From Larix kaempferi (Eukaryota > Streptophyta > Pinopsida > Pinales > Pinaceae): 64,000 bases of DNA. The stretch's first letter is position 1. Each line of letters opens with the position of its first letter. Made by a program: the position numbers and the translations under genes. The stretch covers positions 30,029,501-30,093,500 of the forward strand of contig BSBM01000370.1 in the NCBI GenBank assembly GCA_027924585.1, read 5' to 3'. Shown here piece by piece: positions 55,488 to 64,000 of the stretch. The notes beneath the pieces were generated by a model. The model saw only the letters and a program-made list of their open reading frames with translations, was not told the DNA's origin and did no database searches.

Positions 55488-56327
55488 ACTTAATTGGAGT
55501 TAAGAGAGCCAGTTGCAAACCAACAGGTCGAAGAATTGAAAGCTCAGATGGAAGAGTTAGTTAAAGAGAAGGAATCTTTGGCAGAGCAACTGGAATTGGC
55601 AGATAAGAGGAAGCAAGACATAACTCCATTTTGTGATCAAGCCTACAATATTCAGGAACGAATATATCACTCTCAAGAAATTCTCACAGATGAAATCTAC
55701 AAGATGAAGCTGTTGATGGTGATAATGAAGGCGATAGCTGTGGAGTCATTGGAATTCAAGAAAAGGTTGTTGGATATTGCAGATAAGGTTAAGAGCCAAA
55801 TGGCCTGGAGAGAAACCAACTCAGAATACCCTGATAATTTTCCTCTGAATACAACAACAAACTTGAAGTCGAAAATGGAACTTCTGGAACTTTGCAGGAA
55901 GGTTACTAGGAGACTAAATAATGACATTCCGAAGACTATCCAAAAGTGTCAGGATTTTTACGAGAAAATCCAGCAGGTTCATGAGAAATATCATCTCTCT
56001 CTACTCCTGAAGATGAACAAGCTTCCTTCAAGAGACCTACGCATAGCAGAGCTGCAGAATGGGCTGTAGGGAGAATTAGACTACGTTAGAAAATTGGACG
56101 CTCTCACAGAAGAAGACATCCACCACTTTGTAGGACAAGCATCTATACATGCCTATTTTCTGGAAGATAGCTGCAAGGCTGCAGAAGCAGGACTGGTGCA
56201 TATTGAGACTTAGGTGTCATATCATGAAGTCTCCTTACAAGTATTGGAGCCTGTCAAATTTAATGTAATCGCTGAAGAAGCTAATGCGTGGGAAGAATAT
56301 CTTTCTAGTTTAGCTGGGCCCACCTAA
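55488..56327 (+). pseudogene. Accessory post-pol ORF of G2, C-terminal part
   Basis: Second coiled coil (QVEELKAQMEELVKEKESL) followed by a helical C-terminal domain: FCDQAYNIQERIYHSQEIL, ETNSEYPDNFPLNTT, LLELCRKVTRRLNNDIPKT, LPSRDLRIAELQNGL. It reaches the natural end WEEYLSSLAGPT at 56325-56327, with a premature stop at 56067-56069. The part to 56066 is open for 191 codons and matches 31083-31863 in copy 1. Confidence 0.8.
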
Positions 56328-57173
56328 ATCTAAATTATAATTATCTTTTTTCATTTTCTGATGTAAGCACTAAATGACAAAGTTTGGGAATTCCTAGGGT
56401 TAGGGAAAATGAGGAGTCACTAGAGGGAAAACTCTTTTGTAAGATAAATAGAGGAGGAGAGTAAGGATAAAAAGACTTTTTCTAGCATAATAGAAGCTGG
56501 ACCATTTTGTAAGAGAACTATTTTTCTGCTAATAAGAAGGATCTGTTTGCTGGGAAAAGCGTGCACAGATATTTTTGCCTGGAATGTCTGGAATGTTTAA
56601 TGTTGAACTACTTGTGAGATCGTTCTAACTTTCTAGAACTACTTCAATGGTGATGAATGATTTTACTTTCCATGCAAATGTTTATGTGTAAAACGAGTAA
56701 TAAATGGTTTTAATCATATCAGAGCTACCTTTGGTATTCTTTTTGTTGTAAATGTGAATGTTGTGTTGAAACAACTATATGTTAGACTTATATTAACATT
56801 TCCAGTATATTACTCTTAATTCAAGTTTTCTCCCTGCAGGGATAGGTTAGATTAATATAGAATAGGATTAGCGAATTGATTGGGTAGAAGTGATAAGATG
56901 GAGGGAAGAACCTTCGCATCACTTGTTGAGGCTTCTTCCTGTTAGTTCTAGGTTATATGCATTTAATTAGGGCACTTGAATCTCATAATTCAAATTAAAA
57001 TCACATAAATGGTGAATCGGGCCGCAATCGGTAAAGAACTTAAACACTTACACTCACGGTAGTCAGACCGTTAACCAGACGGATTCCCCACACCAAACGG
57101 TGAGTAATCTAATTGGGATTATTTACCAGGGAGAATCCCTACTGTTGGTGCTGAGAATTTTTGGGCATCAACA
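56328..57173 (+). repeat. 3' LTR region of G2
   Basis: Colinear with 31864-32739; TATA-like AAGATAAATA at 56441-56450. It ends TTGGGCATCAACA at 57173. The following DNA (CGATC...) is unrelated, so this is the right border of the G complex. Confidence 0.8.
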
Positions 57174-58760
57174 CGATCTTAAGGACTTAAAAAATCTCAA
57201 CCATTGAAACTGAGGGATTTGGAATAAACAATCTCTTACAGGTCTCAAGGGCCATGAGTAAGGCCTCCAACCACCATACATGGCCTTTTTGTGGGATATT
57301 TGGTCTTTGATTAGTGATATGGTAACCAATAAAAGTTGTTGAGCACCTAGGATTGGTTGTGGGGCCATCGACATGTTCAAGAGAAGAAAAGTGAGCCTTA
57401 GGACATAAAATAACCTCATAGGTAGTGAACAAAAATAATGATTCCTCAAACCATCACACCTCGCCTCTCATGAGTATCATTTTCCTCTAAGTTGGGATAT
57501 GGGAACCATTAGGAGGTTTTGATTACTACATATGGGTATTGGTACCTTGACTGTGGTCTAAGAAGGAAACTTAAGCTTTAGGCATTAAATGTATCTTCTA
57601 AGGCTCAAGTTCCATGAATGAGGCCTTGAACCACTAGACAAGCATTCTTTATGGGATAGTTGTCCTCTGAGAAGGGATATGTGATTCATTAGAAGGATTT
57701 TATCACTAGGGATGGGCCATGTGGTCTTGCACATGGTTGAAATATTAAGCATAACCCCTCAAATCTAAATGAAGATTTTAGGAATTCAAGGCCAAGAACA
57801 CCACCTCGCAACACCACACGTGATCTACCAAGGAGATTCTTTGCCTCGAAGTGGGAATATGGTTACCTTAAGTGATTTTAAGAACTGGGTATTGGTGTAA
57901 TGTTGTAACCATGGTCGATGGAGGAAAATCAAACATTAGGCTCTTAAGGTAGCTTCTAGGGTTGAAGCTCCATGAATAACACCTTGAACTACCATAGATA
58001 ACTTGTTGAGGGGATCATTATCTTTTAAGTGGATATATGGGCACCATTAAAAGAAATCAATAACTAGGTATGGGTCTTAGGGCCTAGACATAGTCTAGAA
58101 GGATACCCAAGCCTTAAGACTTAAAGGAATATTATAAGCATATAAGGTGAAGAAATAGATGTCAAACTATCATAAAGTATCTTTCCAAGGTATGATTGGG
58201 CTTCGAGTGGGGATGATTTTTTTATTATGATATTTTCAATAGTCAGTATAAGTCTCAGTGATCTAGACATGGATAGATGAAGAAACTTAGATGTTAGGCC
58301 CTAAAGGAAAACTATAGACTTCAAGGGCTAAGTACAATGCCTTGAACACCACATGTGACCTCTCAAGGGAATCTTTTTCCCATGTGTAGGGATATGGGTG
58401 CCAATATTATCTTTTTGAGCACTAGGGGTAATTATTGGGGCTCTGGACATGGTTGTGGGAATAAATGTGGGCCTTAGGTTTTAAAGAAATATTCTAGCTA
58501 TCCAAGGCTAGGAATTAAGGATTCCTTGAACAACCAAACATGGCCTCCTTAAGGTATCCTTATCTTATGATTGGGGGTTGGTGATGTCAAGTGGTTTTGA
58601 GTAGTAGGCATGGGTGGTAGGGTCCTATACATGGTCAAGGGAGATGGGTGCCATTAGGGTTTTTCGTGTCGTAGGTACAAATCTCGAGGACTTAAACATG
58701 GTAAAGGGAACATACACAGGATATTTAGGCCATAAGACTCTTTAGTTATTTTAAGGACCA
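57174..58760. repeat. Highly diverged ~180-bp tandem repeat, about 8-9 units
   Basis: An ACATGGT-type anchor followed by a GGAAA/AAACTTAGGCC-like stretch occurs at about 57370, 57550, 57732, 57910, 58087, 58266, 58448 and 58627, with spacings of 177-182 bp. A second anchor, GGGATATGGG(A/T)ACCATTA, keeps the same spacing (57318, 57494, 57675, 57851, 58032, 58211, 58388, 58573). A third, CCTTGAACCACCA, is also periodic. Units are strongly diverged and contain indels. No frame is conserved. The length is close to that of many plant satellite monomers. Confidence 0.8.
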
Positions 58761-61080
58761 TGTCTATGGAAATTACAATATTGAAATATCATATTTGTCT
58801 ATCCTTAATGATTCCTTGAATTAAGAATGTGTTGAAAAATCCTTTGCATCAGTATCATGAGTGGAAAATTGGGTACACAAAGTTTAAATAATTGAAGAGT
58901 TTGATCTTTCCACCATTTTAAGGACCAATGTATATGCTTCATTATAAGGTTTAATCTTAAAATATCACCATAATGGTCCAAGTTGTTTTATGCAAGGTCT
59001 GAACCTTTAAAGCTATTATAATATTTTAATTGTGACATTGCATGCTTGATCCATCAATACATACACTATACAATGTATTTCACATTTACGAAGGATGTAA
59101 GCAAGGAGGATGTATCATTCCCAAGAGGGTAGGAAAATGGGGAGGAATTTTTCTTGTGGATGCTATGAAATAATTATTATATACTACATGGATTGTGGGT
59201 GGCAAATCCCTTCCTCGCATTATCTCTTAGTTAGTCAAGCATAATAGAAATGCAATAATATTTAGGATAAACCCTTCTCCTCATTAGAGGTGTTTTACAA
59301 AATCAAGTATATTTTGGGCTCCTCGTCCAACCAAGGAAACCCTATCCCTTGTGGATTATGGGGAGTCTTGTACCTCAATGAAATATGCTACAACAGCTTC
59401 AAGCTAGGTCTAGATAGGGGAACAAACAATTGCGTAGAGATTTAAATGCCTTACTAAATCTTATGAAGGTTTCTTTGGAAAAAACACATATCCAAGTTGC
59501 AAGTGTTTGGGGCACCAAATAGTGATTGAATGTACAAATGAGAGTTTAGAATGAAAAAACTTCTCTTTGAGTGCCTTACTAGTTCATGTACTATCAGTTG
59601 TAGCTTAGTTGTAAGTTATCTCTTTCTTTGATGTAAAAGGATAGCTTATCGAAACTATTGATGAGTCTCTCTAAACAAGTTGTGTTAGGATAGTAGGGTG
59701 TGCTTAAGGAAAAGAATCAGAAGGAGGAGGACCCTCCTATTCTTTAACTTGGTTCCTCTTTGCGTAAATCATAGTTTGTAGATGTAAAATCAACTTACTC
59801 ATTATGTTAAGGTATATCTCTTTTTGTCATTTGATGGAATCTAATACTTTTCAAATAAGTATGAAACCACAAATTGTTCATTAAATATAATATTTAATTA
59901 TTATTTTAACTTCAATGATATTACATATAACTATCCTTTCCATTAGGGAATGTGAGAATGACGGACAATGGGGGGGTTAGGGGCGTACATGGCCAAATTT
60001 CAAGCAATACATTTTTATAAAGGAATTATTTTCTAGTAATTTCTCAAGTGAAGGAAAAGGAGAAAAAAATCCAAAAGAGAAGAAGAAAACTACTCTCGAG
60101 GATCTTAGAGCACTAGCAAGGCCATCCTCTTTATGAAAATGACAATAATGCTTTTCCATATTATTTGAGTTTCACCCCATAAAAAAGAATCCCTACGGAG
60201 AGAAGTTAGGACCCATGAACCAAACATCTTATATTTGTAAGAGACTGTGATGGAAGGGGAGAATGTCAATTCTTTGTTGTCATCTCTACTAAAGGGATGG
60301 TCTATTGTTGCTTTGAATCTATAGGTAAATCATAAAGAATGGAAAAGGGGTGGCTATAGGGTGAAGTCAATACTTCACTCTCCTAAATTTAGATCTCCTA
60401 GCCTATAAGATTTGGATTGAACTAATATAAACTAGCTCTAACTTTTTTAGTTTTCAATATGTATGTGATTCATATGGTTAGGTAGGTGTTATGGAAGCAT
60501 TGATTTGGTCTTCGGAATCTTTGTAATGAATATGTAATAATCAAAGGTTATATGAACTTTGTTTTAAAGCAAATTAAAGTCTAGGGGTAATCAAACATGA
60601 TGGACCATATGGCCAAGTTTCTATTGGACAAAATAGAATCTTCAAGGCTCTATGATCTTGAAAAATAGGTGCGTGTTTGAGGTTTCATTAGTGAGTTCTA
60701 ATTGTCAATCCTTTGTGCATTATTAGAGCATTGGATTTTTTTCTAGCATTTCTACTTGCTAGCACACCATCTAAAAAATGGGTAGTGTTGATGCTACCAA
60801 TTGATATAATTGAAATATAAAATTTAAATTTAAATTGAAAATTGAAAATACTTGTAGCACAAATGTTGCAGGTCAATAAAATTTAAAATAAAGAATTTTC
60901 TTTAATTATATAAATTAATTGTAATTAGATTTATGTGAAAAATTGTAAATTTTAGTAGAAAACGATTATTCAGGGACAAAATTTTAAAAACTTTCAGTCA
61001 AAAATTAATTTTTAATCTATTAAAATGATCAAAAAATGGACCAGCCTCCTTGGGTTGATGATGCCATTGGGTCAATGGAA
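58761..61080. other. AT-rich intergenic DNA without recognised features
   Basis: Short frames only; no LTR ends, repeats or coding motifs could be supported. It may hold very old element remains. Confidence 0.5.
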
Positions 61081-61124
61081 GTCTTAAGAGTGAAAACTAG
61101 GACATGTGGGGTCATCATAGAGTT

Positions 61125-61164
61125 TGGTTGAGTGTTTTCGGTCGTCCAACCGAGCACTCAACCA
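61125..61164. repeat. Inverted repeat around GGTTGAGTG / CACTCAACC
   Basis: TGGTTGAGTG (61125-61134) pairs perfectly with CACTCAACCA (61155-61164), with an inner TCGGT/ACCGA pairing. Surrounding DNA to about 61560 is rich in ATCGAGC-like motifs. Confidence 0.65.
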
Positions 61165-61654
61165 AGGGTTCTTGTGCAAAAAAACATAGCTCTATTTTTT
61201 CATATATAAAAAGAAAAATCTTGATCAAGCTCTAGGGTTCGATTGAGCTATTTTATGGCCCCACATCAGTCGTTTTCCAATCGAATGATTAATCAATCAA
61301 AGGATTGTTTGACCAACAACTCAATCAATCTATTTAATGCTCAGACCCATACCCTTCATTGGTCGGTTGGTTGGTCAAGTTTTTTCAATCAGTAGTTTGA
61401 TCAAGATCCATAGCTCTATTGAGTGTTTACTTAACCCACCCAAATCCTAATCAAGGGTTTAGCTTTTCCACAAAAAGGGCTCGATCGAGTTCTTATACAA
61501 GCTCTCGATCGAGCTCCCAATATCTAAATAGCGAGCTTCAAATAACTTGATCAAGCTTGTATAAAACTCCACTCCCTGTGCTTCCCTTGCTAAGAATTGT
61601 TACCCATCTCCATGGGCTCATCCTTTGTGTAGGTGAAGCTTTTATGAAGGTAAA

Positions 61655-62210
61655 TGGTGAGCAGTTCAAGAATAAAGATATAGAAATTTAATGGTTAGAG
61701 CTTTGATTTATGGAAGTTGAATATGGAAGATCTTCTTGTGGACAAAAATCAGTGGGTTGTTGAATTTGGAAACAAACCCAAAAGTGGCCAAAAAAACACC
61801 AAAAAAAGCTAGTTAAGAAAATGAAAAATACTTTTAATTGTACCCTTCAAATCCAATTTTACATCATTTCTCAATAAAATCAAATGATAAAAACTTATAA
61901 AAGTTGTTACTTTTTAGTTGTACCCTTTATATCCACTCTTACAAAATTTCTCAATAAAATCCAATGATATGATGAAAAATGATGAGCAATTCAAGAACAC
62001 AAATAGAGAAATGTAATGGCCAAAACGTTGAAAATGGAAAATATTCTTCTGAATAAAAATGAATAAATGAATCATTATATCTGGAACCCAAAGTATGACC
62101 AAAGTCCACTCATTTTTTTAAGAAAATAAAAAATCCTTTTTTAGTTATACATTTCAAATCCAATGTTATGAAATTTCTAAAAAAAATAACAAAAACTTAT
62201 AGAAATTAAA
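61655..62210. repeat. Diverged direct duplication of ~320 bp
   Basis: GGTGAGCAGTTCAAGAATAAAG (61658) is repeated as GATGAGCAATTCAAGAACACAA (about 61980). CAAATCCAATTTTACATCATTTCTCAATAAAATC (61846) returns as TATCCACTCTTACAAAATTTCTCAATAAAATC (61929) and again, weaker, near 62155. No coding content. Confidence 0.6.
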
Positions 62211-62812
62211 AACTTTATGATAATTAAATTCCAAAAACTTTATCAACACCAATACACTTTATCAACATCAATACATTAAATTTAACACTGTGTGCCTATA
62301 TCTTTTATTTTTGACATATACCCTTATATCTTACACATTTCCACAATTCTAACACTGTAATTTATAACTTAATAATACAAGTTCATTCCTCAGCTTTGTA
62401 GTGAAAACATAACATCGATTTTTTCTTTAATAATGGGATGGGAAGAATGTATAAGGCAAAATATTTTTTCATTGTTTTCATATAAGTTAGTGTTTTAAGT
62501 ATCAATAGATTGCTAGAAAATTAAGAAGATTAACTTATTTTTTTCTATTTAAATTTTTGGGTAGTTTTTTTTATAAACATTATAAATTGAATTACAAAGC
62601 ATTAACTAAGTGAGGTAATATATAATTCTCTATGCGTAAAGATTTAATTATGTATAAATTATCATCTTTACAACATGATATTTAGTGATTGGCATTCTCA
62701 CACGTGGATAATATTACTATGCATTCATAATAAATCCATATACACCATATTGTAAAACATTATTGTAATGTAAGATTATATGTATTATTAGAGTTTTTGC
62801 ACCGAGTGAAAT
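62211..62812. other. AT-rich DNA without recognised features
   Basis: A short doublet ACTTTATCAACACCAATAC / ACTTTATCAACATCAATAC at about 62228-62275 is the only structure seen. Confidence 0.5.
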
Positions 62813-63512
62813 GAGGTGCTCTATAGTTCAGTATGGGGAGATGTTGTAACGTGATGTAATGTTTGTAACAAAATAATTAAAAAATTCATGTCAGCTCATA
62901 AAATAAAAAATTATGAAAAGTATTTTAAAAAAAAATCCATGTTGGTTCATAAAATAATTATGAAAAGTAATTAAAAAATAGATGTTAGTTTATAAAATAA
63001 AAACTTAAAACTTAAACCCGGATCTATCAATCAAGAGAGATCAAATTTCTTGAGTTTAAATTTAAAAAAAGAAATACACCTCAAGAAATTGGATCCCTCT
63101 CGGTGCTTGATAGATACGGGTTTAAGATGGATCTATGCTGGTTGTATAGAAATCTAATTTCATCGAGAAGAGCGAGGTGTTATAGAGTTCAGTATGGGAG
63201 AGATGGTGTCACCTAACGTAATGTAATGTAACATAATGCAAAAAAAAATTAAAAAAATTCATGTTGACTCATAAAATAAAAAAAATTATGAAAAAGTAAT
63301 TAAAAAAATCCATGTGGATTCATAAAATAAAATAAAAATTAAAAAATCGATGTCCATTTATAAAATAAAATAAAATAAAAACTTAAACCTCGGTCTATCA
63401 ATCAAGAGAGATCAAATTTTTTGAGTTTAAATAAAATAAAATAAAAATACATCTCAAGAAATCGAATCCCTCTTTATACTTAATAGATCTGGGTTTAAGA
63501 TAGATCTATAGT
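62813..63512. repeat. Tandem duplication of a 360-bp unit that contains a foldback
   Basis: GAGGTG(C/T)...AGTTCAGTATGGG starts at 62813 and 63173. Within each unit ACCCGGATCTATCAATCAAG...TCTTGAG (63017-63055; 63385-63424) is followed by its imperfect inverse CTCAAGAAAT...GATAGATACGGGTTT (63081-63124; 63453-63496), giving a stem with ~40-bp arms. (AAAAT)n runs fill the rest. Confidence 0.8.
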
Positions 63513-63930
63513 GATAATACATACATTCTCCCAAATTATGATAAATGCTTTCCACCATTCTACTTATTCTACTTATTGATTGCGATTTGGATTTCGATAA
63601 ATGAATAATGATTTTTTTCAAACTTTAAGAGGTCCTCAATCACTTTTAAAAGGTCAATTGGCAAGGGCTAACCCTTCCTACAAAATTTAAATGATAAGTA
63701 CTTTGTCTTAGAGTTTTACAAAGTTCCAAATAGAGTTTTTATCGTTTCCATGTTCCAAACCAATTAAGAGAGGACGAACGAGTGGCTTACACGAAAGCGA
63801 CCGTGGCATGTGGTGTGCATTCTCCGTGTCAGCCTGCCAGCCCACCCATGTGACGCCGTGACACTCGTCCACATCATTGCATGGAGGTCGAAGACCCGTT
63901 AGAGAGGGTACATAATTATTGTTAGATAGT
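63513..63930. other. Unannotated intergenic DNA
   Basis: Composition becomes less AT-rich at 63770-63900 (GACGAACGAGTGGC, CATGTGACGCCGTGACAC). No frame or repeat can be supported. Confidence 0.4.
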
Positions 63931-63933
63931 GTC

Positions 63934-63993
63934 CATTGTCAACTATGAAAATGATGTGCCATGCATTGTCAACTGTAAAAATGACGTGTCATG
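63934..63993. repeat. Two tandem 30-bp units at the window edge
   Basis: CATTGTCAACTATGAAAATG... at 63934 and CATTGTCAACTGTAAAAATG... at 63964, each ending in (C/T)CATG. The array may continue beyond the window. Confidence 0.75.
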
Positions 63994-64000
63994 CTCTATG

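Noticed and set aside
57168-57449. Minus-strand frames of 93 and 81 codons
   Set aside because: They overlap each other in the diverged satellite array and are not conserved in neighbouring units.
57174-58760. CRISPR-like periodic repeat
   Set aside because: Period of about 180 bp without conserved short repeats and unique spacers; the context is a plant nuclear genome.
1-64000. tRNA, rRNA or host protein-coding genes
   Set aside because: TGGTATCAGAGC matches are primer binding sites, not tRNA genes. No cloverleaf, rRNA block or exon-like host gene could be supported on either strand.

Overview
This 64-kb window looks like intergenic DNA of a large plant nuclear genome. It is almost entirely LTR retrotransposons, nested in each other and mostly decayed, and I found no convincing host gene, tRNA or rRNA. 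Primer sites complementary to initiator-tRNA-Met, plant-type Ty1/copia and Ty3/gypsy lineages, a Tat-like gypsy with two RNase H domains, old insertions and low gene density all fit a seed plant. A gymnosperm is a reasonable guess but is inference only.

Layout. (1) 1-7765: end of a plus-strand copia element (A) with a repeat-rich tail. A ~1.3-kb unclassified insertion (J) splits this tail, and J is itself split by a complete minus-strand non-autonomous gypsy (C, 2641-6436, TSD AATAT). (2) 7766-26493: a four-level nest. A minus-strand gypsy (F) is split inside its protease by a large non-autonomous LTR element (E, 11117-25921, TSD CTATG). E's 3' LTR is split by a minus-strand copia (D, 16179-25358, TSD TATAT). 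D is split between its pre-integrase and integrase regions by a second copy of the C family (B, 19306-23556, TSD CCTTC). Hand-counted LTR differences (B about 16/387, D about 29/445) agree with the nesting order. (3) 26494-57173: a Tat-like gypsy complex in which a truncated copy (G1) and a longer copy (G2) share one LTR region. G2 carries gag, protease, an archaeal-type RNase H placed before the reverse transcriptase, a degenerate second RNase H, integrase and a long extra ORF after pol. G2 has three later insertions: K (38021-43207), a solo LTR (47415-48816, TSD ATGCT) and H (50651-55482, TSD GAATC). (4) 57174-58760: a highly diverged tandem repeat of about 180 bp. (5) 58761-64000: AT-rich DNA with small tandem and inverted repeats and no gene.

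Most interesting points. B and C share the same two internal deletion junctions (reverse transcriptase and integrase core missing) yet are independent insertions with their own TSDs, so the deleted form must have been mobilised in trans. The extra post-pol ORF of G2 and the only ORF of K are recognisably homologous, which defines a retrotransposon accessory protein with a globular N-terminal part and a coiled coil. E and H, two elements without pol, encode acidic proteins sharing a repeated Phe-Lys...Cys...Gly motif. In G2 the archaeal-type RNase H keeps its catalytic residues while the usual RNase H has lost at least two of its own.
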